Below the pieces are notes generated by a model. It searched no databases and was not told where the DNA came from. It worked only from the letters and a program-made list of their open reading frames with translations. A DNA stretch of 64,000 nucleotides, taken from assembly GCA_938027595.1 (NCBI GenBank), contig CALJAK010000001.1, positions 1 to 64,000 on the forward strand. The letters are read 5' to 3'. This document shows, piece by piece, positions 52,586-60,507 of this stretch (positions are counted from its first letter, which is position 1; each line of letters begins with the position of its first letter). This DNA comes from an uncultured Thermoproteales archaeon. GTDB taxonomy: Archaea > Thermoproteota > Thermoprotei > Thermoproteales > Thermoproteaceae. Made by a program: the position numbers and the translations under genes.

Positions 52586-53629
52586 GTGGCTAGGGCGTAT
52601 TTCAAATCTAGAGAATTAGAAGTGTACCTAGAGGGAGAGGTAGTGACCGATTTGGAAGAAGTGGCGAGGTACGTGAAGAGCGGGGGGTTGGCCGTGGGTC
52701 TCTTCTCGTACCACTTCGCCCCCTGGGAGGAAGTGTCTGTGAGGAAGCGCTGGCCAGACGTTTTGTTCATAGTGGGTAAACCCAGCACGCTGCCTAAAGC
52801 CTCCGGCGGATGCCGCAGTGTTGCAATCGGCGGTGTGGAGCCGAGGAGGTTCATGGAGGCTGTGGAGAGAGCGAAAGATGCGCTGGCGCGGGGAGAGGTG
52901 TTTCAACTCGTCTTGTCGCGTTTTGTGAAATACGAGACTGACTGCACCCCCTTGCAGATTTTCCACGCTTTGAAAACTATGGAGGGTCGGTATTATTTCT
53001 TTCTAGAGGCTGGGGAGTTGGGGCTCGCCGGGGTCTCTCCAGAAATTCTAGCTAGCGTTAAAGACGGCGTGGTGATTAGCGGCCCCATCGGCGGCACTAG
53101 ACCCAGGGGAGCCACCGAAGAGGAGGACAGAGTTTTGGAGTTGGAGTTGTTGAATAGCGCCAAGGAGCGGGCTGAACACATAATGTTAGTGGATTCCGTT
53201 AGAAACGACTTGGGGCGAGTCTGCGCCTGGGGGTCTGTGAACCCCACGGCGGTTTTGACTGTGGAGAAGTACAACTACGTGCAGCATTTGGTGTCTTACA
53301 TACAGTGCCGCTTAGACAAATTGTACAGACCGCTCGACGTAGTGTCGGCGCTGAACCCCACTACTACGGTCGTCGGCGTGCCCAAACCGCGGGCTATGGA
53401 ATTGATCGACGCCCTTGAAGAAGAGCCGCGGGGCCCCTTCGCCGGGAGTTTTGGAGTATTTACGAGAGAGCGGACTGAATTCGCTGTAGTCATTAGAAGC
53501 GTATACATAGAGGGGAGTTATGCCTACGTCTGGGCTGGAGCCGGCATCGTCATGGACTCCACGCCGGAGAGAGAGTTTATGGAGACAGAAGTCAAAATGG
53601 CTCCGTTGAAGAGAGCGCTACACCACTAA
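52586..53629 (+). CDS. trpE: Chorismate-binding enzyme, anthranilate synthase component I-like
   Basis: About 347 residues; the C-terminal catalytic domain of TrpE/PabB is complete but the N-terminal part is short (usual TrpE 420-520). Motifs: ALARGEVFQLVLSRFVKYE, LAGVSPEILASV, ISGPIGGTRPRGATEEED (GP-x-x-GT-x-x-R-G), HIMLVDSVRNDLGRV, VQHLVSYI, AGSFGVFTRE, and VWAGAGIVMDSTPEREFMET. Anthranilate or aminodeoxychorismate synthase cannot be told apart by eye; no glutamine amidotransferase partner is adjacent. Convergent with the AroD-AroQ gene, overlapping by 12 bp. Confidence 0.85.
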   Translation: MARAYFKSRELEVYLEGEVVTDLEEVARYVKSGGLAVGLFSYHFAPWEEVSVRKRWPDVLFIVGKPSTLPKASGGCRSVAIGGVEPRRFMEAVERAKDALARGEVFQLVLSRFVKYETDCTPLQIFHALKTMEGRYYFFLEAGELGLAGVSPEILASVKDGVVISGPIGGTRPRGATEEEDRVLELELLNSAKERAEHIMLVDSVRNDLGRVCAWGSVNPTAVLTVEKYNYVQHLVSYIQCRLDKLYRPLDVVSALNPTTTVVGVPKPRAMELIDALEEEPRGPFAGSFGVFTRERTEFAVVIRSVYIEGSYAYVWAGAGIVMDSTPEREFMETEVKMAPLKRALHH

Positions 53630-54499
53630 CTGCACCGCTTTACACATCTGCACTACTAACTCAAATATCTGCCGAAAGTCGCCGGCACGTTTCAACACCT
53701 GCGTCTCTCTAACGTCGTCGTATATGGGGAGCCCCTGTCTCTTCTTCCACTTGCCCAAGTCTCTACATATCTCTAGCCTCCTCTTCAAGATGTACATAAT
53801 GGCGCCGTCGGCCCAGTCCAGCGCTTCTCTCAACGTCTCTAACTCTCCCCCATACTGCTGCCAACCTATGGAAAGCGCCGCTGTGTAAAACGCCTCTAGA
53901 GATAACTGCCCCGGCGCTGTGGCTTCTCCAAGCGACACGTAGACAATGGGACTGCCCAAAACCACCGAGGCGATTCTAGTGTACACCCCCGCGGGCCCCA
54001 TGGCGAAAGCCACCGTCGGTTTGTCCACTGCGCCAATTAGCGAGAGGACTCTCAACCCCTCTTGCGGCATGTTGGCGTAAGTCACGATCTTCACCAAATC
54101 CCCCACGTCTGCCGCTCGTCGAGCCCACTTGAGTAGAGTCTCCATGGGTGGCGTAGTGGAGAAGTCGTGGTGGCTAGCTATCACTCTCACTCCCCCCCGT
54201 GGCTTCAGTCTGTCAGCCGCCGGCGAGGCGGCCTCTACGTCTATGTAGTGCGGCTCTAAGTCTAGCAGGCGGTTTAACAACTCTATTCTCTCCTCCTCGC
54301 CGCGGGTCCACTGTCCCCCCTCTTCGCGGCGCCTCACTGTGAGTATGGTGGTTTTCTTCTCTATCACTTGCTCTATCTGGGGGATCAACTCATCCACGCC
54401 GCTGGCGTAGTCTAGTCTGAGCTCCACGCAGGGAGTCGGCGCCTCTGTGGCTCTCTCCAAGTCTTTTACAACTCTCACCGGCACCGCGCCACATATCAA
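53618..54499 (-). CDS. aroD: Fusion of 3-dehydroquinate dehydratase (type I) and chorismate mutase
   Basis: About 293 residues. Residues 1-205: type I AroD barrel with CVELRLDYA, LTVRRREEGGQW, the catalytic His in VIASHHDFSTTPPM, the Schiff-base Lys in DLVKIVTYANMP, and FAMGPAGVYTRI. Residues about 215-293: AroQ-type chorismate mutase helices, LREALDWADGAIMYILKRRLEICRDLGKWKKRQGLPIYDDVREDQ-like, with the Arg/Lys residues for chorismate. Both steps belong to aromatic amino acid synthesis; the shikimate kinase gene lies nearby. Confidence 0.92.
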   Translation of the reverse strand: MICGAVPVRVVKDLERATEAPTPCVELRLDYASGVDELIPQIEQVIEKKTTILTVRRREEGGQWTRGEEERIELLNRLLDLEPHYIDVEAASPAADRLKPRGGVRVIASHHDFSTTPPMETLLKWARRAADVGDLVKIVTYANMPQEGLRVLSLIGAVDKPTVAFAMGPAGVYTRIASVVLGSPIVYVSLGEATAPGQLSLEAFYTAALSIGWQQYGGELETLREALDWADGAIMYILKRRLEICRDLGKWKKRQGLPIYDDVRETQVLKRAGDFRQIFELVVQMCKAVQLVV

Positions 54500-54537
54500 T
54501 ACCCCATATAGAAAAGAAGCTATATATATTTCAATCT

Positions 54538-55206
54538 ATGTACGTGGAGCCCACTCCAGTCTTTATTGAGAAAAACAACATCGCGCTAGACATCGGCGAC
54601 CTGGACCTCCCCCCACCGCCGGAGGCTCTCGACACCCCGCCGGGGGGTCTGCGGGAAGAAGCCGCGGCTGAGGCATTCGACGTGGATGAAGCAACCGCCA
54701 CGGCTGGGTTGTCTGCCCCCATGTGGCTCTCTAGAAAGAGGAGGCATACCCCGCCCCCCCATCCCAGTTACGGCGTGTTTGACTCGCGGCTTGAGTTAAC
54801 TCACGCCGAGCTGCAGCGTTGGGTCGAGAGAGAGGCGTACATAGCGAATTACCAAAACGACCACGTGGGACCGCCGGGGGAACACGTTGGCGACGGGGTA
54901 AGAGACATTGTCTCTGGGGACTCCCCCACGGAGCTCTCTCCCTCGGTCTCCAGCTTTTCTAAAACCACGCCGGGCTGGCCCCCAGAGAACAAAGTCACTT
55001 CCCGCCTCCCCACGGCTGTGGCTAGTGCACTAGGGAGGGTGGGGGTTTACAGCCGGAGAGTTGTGGCGGTTGGCGTGTTGAAATTCGCCAAGCCCCGCGG
55101 CGCCGTCGTGGCGGGCGGCGACCGTCGAGTTCTCTCTGTCGTGTCTCCATTCGGCTGGGGTACGGGGGGTCGGGTCACTCTAGGCTGGCGCCGGTGGGGG
55201 ACGTGA
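54538..55206 (+). CDS. Doubtful reading frame upstream of shikimate kinase
   Basis: 222 codons, GC-rich and proline-rich (LDLPPPPEALDTPPGG). No family recognised; I looked for EPSP synthase, chorismate synthase and shikimate dehydrogenase motifs in all frames and found none. For: shikimate kinase just downstream has a Shine-Dalgarno sequence, which in this group is used for genes inside operons, so something upstream is transcribed. Against: the TATA element at about 54519-54530 is too close to this ATG and suits the divergent aroD gene. Could be a decayed gene. Confidence 0.3.
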   Translation: MYVEPTPVFIEKNNIALDIGDLDLPPPPEALDTPPGGLREEAAAEAFDVDEATATAGLSAPMWLSRKRRHTPPPHPSYGVFDSRLELTHAELQRWVEREAYIANYQNDHVGPPGEHVGDGVRDIVSGDSPTELSPSVSSFSKTTPGWPPENKVTSRLPTAVASALGRVGVYSRRVVAVGVLKFAKPRGAVVAGGDRRVLSVVSPFGWGTGGRVTLGWRRWGT

Positions 55207-55222
55207 GGGGGGAGGTGTTTTG

Positions 55223-56038
55223 ATGTGTATGACTTGCGCCTCTGCTTGTGCTTACGGCGGTGGGACGGTGATAAACGCCATCGCTACGGGTTACGGCGCT
55301 GCGTTTCCCATCTCCATGAGAGTGGTGGTTGACGTCTGTCTCTCTCAGAGAGATGAAGTGTCTACATACGCCAATGTGGACGTGAGTCCAATTTACAAAA
55401 TCTTAACTATGGCTAGAGAAATGTGGCGGTTTGGGCCTGTCTCGGTGGTTATACGGGGCGATTTGCCCACGGTGGGTGGTTTGAAGTCCAGTAGTGCCAC
55501 TGTGAATGCGTTGTTGAGAGCTCTGGCTGAGTTGGCTGGGGTGGAGGTAGACCTCTTTGAAGTGGCGCGTCTAAATGCCAAGTTCAGTAGAGAAGTGGGG
55601 ATTAGCGTCACTGGAGCTTTCGACGACGCGGTGGCTAGCGCCGTGGGGAGGAGTTACCTCACGGAAAACTACAGAATGTTGACAATTAGAGAGTTAGACG
55701 TCTCGGGGCGGGCGGTGGTGTTGGTGCCGCCTTACGAGAAGAGGAGGCACAGACTAGAGGAGATGAGAGCAATTGCGCCTGTGATAAAGTCGGCGGTGGC
55801 TCAAGCGGGGTTGGGGATGTGGCGTGAGGCTATGTTGATAAACGCAGTGGCTTACGGCTACGCTCTGGGCTACCCCCCAGACCCCCTCTTGGAGGGGCTG
55901 AGGCTGGGGGCAGTCGGCGGAGTGTCGGGCACGGGGCCGGCGCATGTGTTCATTACAGAAAGGCCTGGAGAGTTGGCGGAGGCGCTCTCTAAATTTGGGC
56001 GGGTTTACACAGTGGACGTACCTGACGGACCTTGTTGA
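55223..56038 (+). CDS. aroK: Shikimate kinase, archaeal GHMP type
   Basis: Phosphorylates shikimate. About 271 residues from the ATG at 55223. GHMP motif 1-2: RGDLPTVGGLKSSSATVNALLRALAELAG with the GLKSSSA ATP loop near residue 94; RGARLNAKFSREVGISVTGAFDDAVAS-type segment (LNAKFSREVGISVTGAFDDAVA); C-terminal motif AVGGVSGTGPAHVF. GGAGGTG lies 6-7 bp before the ATG as a Shine-Dalgarno site. It is unrelated to bacterial AroK. The 3' end overlaps the zinc-protein gene by 34 bp, convergent. Confidence 0.92.
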   Translation: MCMTCASACAYGGGTVINAIATGYGAAFPISMRVVVDVCLSQRDEVSTYANVDVSPIYKILTMAREMWRFGPVSVVIRGDLPTVGGLKSSSATVNALLRALAELAGVEVDLFEVARLNAKFSREVGISVTGAFDDAVASAVGRSYLTENYRMLTIRELDVSGRAVVLVPPYEKRRHRLEEMRAIAPVIKSAVAQAGLGMWREAMLINAVAYGYALGYPPDPLLEGLRLGAVGGVSGTGPAHVFITERPGELAEALSKFGRVYTVDVPDGPC

Positions 56039-56334
56039 ATTTCGTTTGTTAACTTAGCCGCCAGAGCCTCCAATTGTTTGCGTATTTCCACAATTCTACT
56101 TCTCACTCTGTCGCTCGCTATGTGTTCCATTTGCTTCGCCAACACGATGCCCTCATGTATATGGCGGTCTATCCGCAACAACGCCGCTAAATCTACGTCT
56201 TTGTACAACTTGTCGGCGAGTTCTCTCTCTAGACACTCCCAGTGGATAGCTCCCTTGCTGTAGAATGTGAATATTTGCCCCTCTATAATCTCCCCACCGC
56301 ATTGGGCACACTTCCACTTTTTCAATTGACGCAT
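56005..56334 (-). CDS. Small zinc-binding protein, DUF2175-like
   Basis: About 109 residues. The first third, KCAQCGGEIIEGQIFTFYSKGAIHWECLEREL, matches the DUF2175 zinc finger (C-x2-C ... H-x2-C). The rest is helical (VRSRIVEIRKQLEALAAKLTNEIQ). Function unknown. ATG at 56334; shares a short A/T-rich promoter with rpl3. The 3' end overlaps that of aroK. Confidence 0.75.
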   Translation of the reverse strand: MRQLKKWKCAQCGGEIIEGQIFTFYSKGAIHWECLERELADKLYKDVDLAALLRIDRHIHEGIVLAKQMEHIASDRVRSRIVEIRKQLEALAAKLTNEIQQGPSGTSTV

Positions 56335-56387
56335 GGAGTTTGTTGTTTGGTTTTTTAAAATTTATAAATAGAGCGATGTAAAGCGGC

Positions 56388-57374
56388 ATGGGTCTTAAGA
56401 TCAATAGACCACGCCGTGGATCCATGGGAGTGTACCCACGGAAGCGCGCTAGTGATATTGTGCCTAGAGTACGTACCTGGCCAGAAGTCGACAAGTTGTC
56501 TCTAGTTGGCTTTGCGGCTTACAAAGCTGGCATGTTGCACGCGGTGGTGATAGACGACAGACCCACCAGCCCGCTGTATGGCAAGGAGGTGGTGAGGCCA
56601 GTCACTGTGTTAGACGCGCCGCCGTTGTACATCGCTGGGTTTAGAGTGTACACGCTGGACCCCACCAATGGTTACAAGACTGCAGTTGCCGAGGTGTGGG
56701 TGCCGCAGCCGCCGGCGGATTTGAGGCGAGTTATAACTCTGCCCGAGAAGATAGATACAGAAAAACAATTGAAGAAAGTGGAGGAGTTCCTAGATGTGAC
56801 TGTGGACGTGAGGGCGATTGTAGCCACGCAGCCGCGTCTGTCTGGCATTGGCAAGAAGACGCCAGAGGTTTTGGAGATACCGATAGGTGGCGCCGGCGTG
56901 GAGGAGAGAGTTAAATACGCCACTTCAATACTTGGCAAGATTGTGACAGTTGGAGATGTCTTTGCAGCTGGTCAGTTGGTAGATGTGATTGCGGTAACTA
57001 AGGGGAAGGGGTACCAAGGCGTAATTAAGCGCTTCGGCGTTAAAATCTTGCCCAGGTGGCACAAACACAGGAAGGGGCATAGACGCACTGGCACTATAGG
57101 ACCCCAAGCGCCGGCTTTGATGTTCACAACGCCCAGGCCGGGGCAAATGGGGTTCCACCAGAGGACTGAGTACAACAAGAGAATTTTGAAAATTGGCGAG
57201 GGGGACATAACACCCAAGTCTGGCTTTCCACACTACGGAGTTGTCAAGAGTTACGTCATGCTAGAGGGCAGCGTGCCGGGTGCTAGGAAGAGGCTAGTGG
57301 TGCTGCGGCACCCGGTCAGACCGCCCAAGAGAGCGCCTACGGCCGCCGAGCCGCAAGTAGTGTGGGTTGGTTAG
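56388..57374 (+). CDS. rpl3: Ribosomal protein uL3
   Basis: Early-assembly 50S protein near the peptidyl-transferase centre. About 328 residues. PRRGSMGVYPRKRASDIVPRVRTW at the N-terminus; VKYATSILGKIVTVGDVFAAGQLVDVIAVTKGKGYQGVIKRFGVK; GHRRTGTIGPQAPALMFTTPRPGQMGFHQRTEYNKRIL; and PGARKRLVVLRHPVRP at the end. TATA-like AAATTTATAAATA is about 26 bp upstream. First gene of L3-L4-L23. Confidence 0.97.
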   Translation: MGLKINRPRRGSMGVYPRKRASDIVPRVRTWPEVDKLSLVGFAAYKAGMLHAVVIDDRPTSPLYGKEVVRPVTVLDAPPLYIAGFRVYTLDPTNGYKTAVAEVWVPQPPADLRRVITLPEKIDTEKQLKKVEEFLDVTVDVRAIVATQPRLSGIGKKTPEVLEIPIGGAGVEERVKYATSILGKIVTVGDVFAAGQLVDVIAVTKGKGYQGVIKRFGVKILPRWHKHRKGHRRTGTIGPQAPALMFTTPRPGQMGFHQRTEYNKRILKIGEGDITPKSGFPHYGVVKSYVMLEGSVPGARKRLVVLRHPVRPPKRAPTAAEPQVVWVG

Positions 57375-57378
57375 AGCC

Positions 57379-58203
57379 ATGTCCCGCCTGCTGGACTTCA
57401 CTCCATACATTCAACCGCCCGCCGAGAGACCGCCGGAGGTGTTGGTTGTGTTGGATTTGGAGGGTAGGCAAGTGGCCACTTTGGAGCCGCCGCCTCACTT
57501 TCTCGAGGTAGTGAGAGTAGACTTAGTGCGAAGGGCGTACTTAAGTGCACTCAGCGCTAGATTCCAACCCAAGGGCGTGTATGAGGGGGCTGGCAAAGAG
57601 CATAGTTGTGAATCCGCCGGCGTGGGGCTCGGCATTGCCAGAATACCGCGGCACAAGGGGTCGCTGTGGCCCCGCGGTTGTTTTGCTCCAGGCACTAGAG
57701 GCGGCAGGAGGGCACATCCGCCTAGAGTAGAGAAGAAGTTGCACGAGAAGATAAATAGGAAGGAGAAGAACTTGGCTATTAGGTCTGCGATCGCCGCCAC
57801 GGCTTATAGAAGTTGGGTAACCGCCAGGGGGCACTTGGTGGATCGCCAACTACCCCTCGTAGTGGTGGAAGACGTGGAGAAAGTGTCTAAGACGAGAGAC
57901 GTGAGGAAGATATTCCAAGCGTTGGGTTTGTGGAGTGACGTTGAGAGAGCCGCCCGGCGAGTTAGAATTAGAGCTGGGAAGGGGAAGAGACGTGGGAGGC
58001 GCTACAAAGAACCCAAGAGTGTTTTAGTGGTAGTGGGTAACCCAGAGGCGCCGTTGATAAAAGCCGCGAGGAATTTGCCGGGTGTGGACGTTGTGTCTGT
58101 AGATAAATTGAACATACTGCTGCTGGCGCCGGGTGGAGTCCCCGGCAGACTGACTTTGTGGACTTCCGCCGCAGTGGAGAGATTGAGGAGTTTGTATGAT
58201 TAG
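57379..58203 (+). CDS. rpl4: Ribosomal protein uL4
   Basis: Exit-tunnel protein. About 274 residues from the ATG at 57379, 4 bp after the L3 stop. Archaeal signature: VDLVRRAYLSALSARFQPKG, RGAGKEHSCESAG-like (YEGAGKEHSCESAGVGLGIARI), GGRRAHPPRVEKKLHEKINRKEKNLAIRSAIAATA, AARRVRIRAGKGKRRGRRYKEPKSVLVV. Overlaps L23 by 8 bp. Confidence 0.97.
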   Translation: MSRLLDFTPYIQPPAERPPEVLVVLDLEGRQVATLEPPPHFLEVVRVDLVRRAYLSALSARFQPKGVYEGAGKEHSCESAGVGLGIARIPRHKGSLWPRGCFAPGTRGGRRAHPPRVEKKLHEKINRKEKNLAIRSAIAATAYRSWVTARGHLVDRQLPLVVVEDVEKVSKTRDVRKIFQALGLWSDVERAARRVRIRAGKGKRRGRRYKEPKSVLVVVGNPEAPLIKAARNLPGVDVVSVDKLNILLLAPGGVPGRLTLWTSAAVERLRSLYD

Positions 58204-58441
58204 GAGGTTTGTAATTACCGAGAAGACGCTTAGGCTGGCGGAGAGGGAGAACAAAGTGGTGTTGATTGTGGAGAGGTCCGCCACGAAGAAAGAAATTGCA
58301 GACGCCGTGAAGAGACTTTATGGCGTGAGTGTGGAGAGTGTGAATACCTTAATCACACCCAGCGGCGAGAAGAAAGCTTACGTGAAGCTATCTCCCGACC
58401 ACAACGCGATGGATTTGCTGAGTAGAGTGGGAGTTTTGTAG
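58196..58441 (+). CDS. rpl23: Ribosomal protein uL23
   Basis: 50S protein at the exit tunnel; docking site for SRP. About 81 residues, MIRRFVITEKTLRLAERENKV, VERSATKKEIADAVKRLYGV, VNTLITPSGEKKAYVKLSP. The usual next gene, L2, is absent; a C/D sRNA candidate on the other strand directly follows the stop codon. Confidence 0.96.
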   Translation: MIRRFVITEKTLRLAERENKVVLIVERSATKKEIADAVKRLYGVSVESVNTLITPSGEKKAYVKLSPDHNAMDLLSRVGVL

Positions 58442-58490
58442 TCAGTTCGTGGGTTCTTCTTCACAATTCCGAACTAAAGACCTACATCAT
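58442..58490 (-). ncRNA. C/D-box sRNA candidate D
   Basis: 49 nt. C box ATGATGT 58490-58484; D' guide AGGTCTTTAGTT (12 nt); D' CGGA; spacer ATT; C' GTGAAGA 58464-58458; D guide AGAACCCACGAA (12 nt); D box CTGA 58445-58442. The C box is formed by the last two methionine codons and the stop of the csl4 gene (ATG ATG TAG). It exactly fills the gap between the csl4 and rpl23 stop codons. Targets not assigned. Confidence 0.65.
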
Positions 58491-59012
58491 GTAGTGCCCC
58501 ATGGCGATTTTGCGTTTGGCTTCAGCTCCACATTTTGTACACTGCAGCGTCATCCCCCTGCGCTTCATTAGAGAGCCGCAGTGGGGACATCGAGACAACA
58601 CCGAGCCGTAAGTGTATCCCTTGACAGACACCACGAGTGGCGGGCCGTATGTGGAGACTACTTTCCCCCTGACGTAATCGCCAATGCCCAACTCGCCGTC
58701 GGCGAGGAAGTGTGGCAAAACGCCGGAGGTTTGGTATTTGGCGTCCGCTATCTTTCTCTCTTTCTCTGTGGCGAAGCACTTGAGGTGATATACGCGCCGC
58801 CCCTTGGCGACGACTATGCAATACACCACGGAGCCCTGGGGGGGTATTGGGGGCTCTCGCAGTGGCTTCACTACGGCTGTGTGTGTAGATTTGTCAAAGA
58901 GCGCCACGCCAATTGAAGACGCCAGGTACTTATAGTGATTTAGATACACCGCGCCTTTCGTCTCGTACTCCTCTGCGTAAGCCACCACTTCTCCCGGAGT
59001 CACCACTATCAC
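58482..59012 (-). CDS. csl4: Exosome subunit Csl4
   Basis: RNA-binding cap protein of the archaeal exosome. About 176 residues in three domains: N-terminal (VVTPGEVVAYAEEYETKGAVYL), central S1-like barrel (IGDYVRGKVVSTYGPPLVVSV) and C-terminal zinc ribbon CPHCG...CTKCG followed by RKIA. Start ATG at 59012. The last codons carry the C box of an sRNA candidate. Confidence 0.9.
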   Translation of the reverse strand: MIVVTPGEVVAYAEEYETKGAVYLNHYKYLASSIGVALFDKSTHTAVVKPLREPPIPPQGSVVYCIVVAKGRRVYHLKCFATEKERKIADAKYQTSGVLPHFLADGELGIGDYVRGKVVSTYGPPLVVSVKGYTYGSVLSRCPHCGSLMKRRGMTLQCTKCGAEAKRKIAMGHYMM

Positions 59013-59050
59013 ACAGTGGCGAGTTTGTATATATTTAACTCTTGTCTATC

Positions 59051-59587
59051 GTGGAGTTAGCTTTCAAATTCAACACTATAGAAGAAGTGGAAGTCTTTCT
59101 AAACCTACTTGAGAAACACGTAGGTTCGTACATAGTTAAGACAAGATTTACACATGTATATGTACAAATTGATAGAGATGTAGAGTTAGTGAAAGCGTTA
59201 GCTAAAATTGTGAAGGGGAAATCTAGACGTAGAATCCCCCTGTTGGTTCTCTATAGAGAACTAGAGCGACCCCTGCCGCCGGAGGTGTTGACAGACGCTT
59301 TGACTTTCTCTGGGCGAGATTCCAAAGTAGTGAAAGACTCTATAGACACTACCGCATCGCTTGACGAAGTGCTAGCGGCTGCGGTTGAGTTGTCCAGGTT
59401 GTATGGAGAGTTTGAAAAAATTCGCTTAACTCCACCCGCCAAGAGGCTGGCGGTGGTTTATGCATATGTCAAAAAGACGCCGCCCGAGGTGGCTGTGGAA
59501 GAGTTGACGAGAGTCGGCATACTCAGTGGGGGTCGGTTGGGGGTTAGAGATGCCAAGAGACAATTGGCAAAACTTTTAAAAGAGTGA
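59051..59587 (+). CDS. Conserved archaeal protein, DUF2067-like
   Basis: About 178 residues from a GTG at 59051; a TTG at 59042 is in frame, but TATATATTT at about 59029-59037 is the right distance for the GTG. Resembles the crenarchaeal DUF2067 group: an alpha/beta start (FKFNTIEEVEVFLNLLEKHV), then helical (TASLDEVLAAAVELSRLYGEFE; PPEVAVEELTRVGIL). Function unknown. It heads a run with rpoL and nep1, suggesting a link to RNA synthesis or rRNA processing. Confidence 0.6.
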   Translation: MELAFKFNTIEEVEVFLNLLEKHVGSYIVKTRFTHVYVQIDRDVELVKALAKIVKGKSRRRIPLLVLYRELERPLPPEVLTDALTFSGRDSKVVKDSIDTTASLDEVLAAAVELSRLYGEFEKIRLTPPAKRLAVVYAYVKKTPPEVAVEELTRVGILSGGRLGVRDAKRQLAKLLKE

Positions 59588-59599
59588 GGAGAACTCGTC

Positions 59600-59866
59600 A
59601 TGGAGGTAGAGGTCTTGAGGCTCGACGATAAGTATCTAGAACTGAGGGCGAGGGGAGACACTTACACTCTCTTCTCCCCAATTGTGGAGTATTTATCTAA
59701 CGACCCCCAGGTGGAGTACGTCCAGCTAGACGTAGACCACCCACTGATGGAGAGTGTTTACTTCAAAATGAAGACGCGGGGGGGCAACCCCCTGGAGATT
59801 TTACAGAAGACAATAGACACCATCTTAACTCACGTGGAGGAGTTAGAGCGGGGGTTCGTCCAGTGA
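59600..59866 (+). CDS. rpoL: RNA polymerase subunit L (Rpo11)
   Basis: About 88 residues. Assembly-platform subunit that pairs with RpoD. EVEVLRLDDKYLELRARGDTYTLFSPIVEYLSNDPQVEYVQLDVDHPL matches the RpoL pattern (h-x-R-G-E/D-x-H/Y-T-L, D-h-x-H-P). C-terminal helix LEILQKTIDTILTHVEELE. Overlaps nep1 by 4 bp. Confidence 0.9.
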   Translation: MEVEVLRLDDKYLELRARGDTYTLFSPIVEYLSNDPQVEYVQLDVDHPLMESVYFKMKTRGGNPLEILQKTIDTILTHVEELERGFVQ

Positions 59867-60507
59867 TTTTAGTACTAGCTGAGTCTTCTCTCGAGTTGGT
59901 GCCTCGGGAGCTTTGGAGTCACCCAACTGTCGCTAGAGACGTCAAGAGAGGCCGGGGGGTGTTGGATAGAGCTAGACACCACTGGGCTATGCGGAGTTTG
60001 CCAGACAGCCGCCGTAGGGGCCGGCCGGACATAGTGCACCAATCGCTTTTGGCTTTTCAATACAGCCAGTTGGCTAAGTTTGGGAAGATGTATGTACACA
60101 CCATAGACGACCACGTGATAGAGGTGAGACCCGACGTCCGGCCTCCCAGGAATTACAATAACTTCATCTCGCTAGTTGCCCAGCTTTACAAAGTTGGACA
60201 AGCGCCGCCCAGAGGGGAGCCTCTAATGAAGTTAACCAAGTCAGACCTCTACACGCTTCTACAGCGGCTGGGGGGCAGTTGGGTAGTTATGCACGAGAGG
60301 GGTGAGAGAAAGCCCCAAGTGGAATTGGGGCATCTCTTGAGAGACACAGTGGTGGTGGTGGGGGGCTTCCCCCACGGCGATTTTGTAAACAAGTGGCTGC
60401 TGGAGGGGGCCACGGCTGTGTATAGACTGGGAGATGTGGCGATGGACGCGCCGCAAGTGGTCTGCCGCGTTGTGAGCGCAGTGGAGTCAGCCATGGGGCT
60501 CATATGA
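59863..60507 (+). CDS. nep1: Nep1/Emg1 rRNA pseudouridine methyltransferase
   Basis: SPOUT-class enzyme that N1-methylates a pseudouridine in 16S rRNA (helix 35 region) and acts in 30S biogenesis. About 214 residues. ILVLAESSLELVP at the start, RGRPDIVHQSLLAFQYSQL (the R-G-R-P-D-I-x-H signature), VRPPRNYNNFISLVAQL, and GGFPHGDFVN near the knot. Sits between rpoL and a TIM-barrel gene with 4-bp overlaps on both sides. Confidence 0.93.
   Translation: MILVLAESSLELVPRELWSHPTVARDVKRGRGVLDRARHHWAMRSLPDSRRRGRPDIVHQSLLAFQYSQLAKFGKMYVHTIDDHVIEVRPDVRPPRNYNNFISLVAQLYKVGQAPPRGEPLMKLTKSDLYTLLQRLGGSWVVMHERGERKPQVELGHLLRDTVVVVGGFPHGDFVNKWLLEGATAVYRLGDVAMDAPQVVCRVVSAVESAMGLI

Noticed and set aside
54538-55206. 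Shikimate dehydrogenase, chorismate synthase or EPSP synthase in this interval
   Set aside because: None of the conserved motifs of these enzymes is visible in any frame of either strand.
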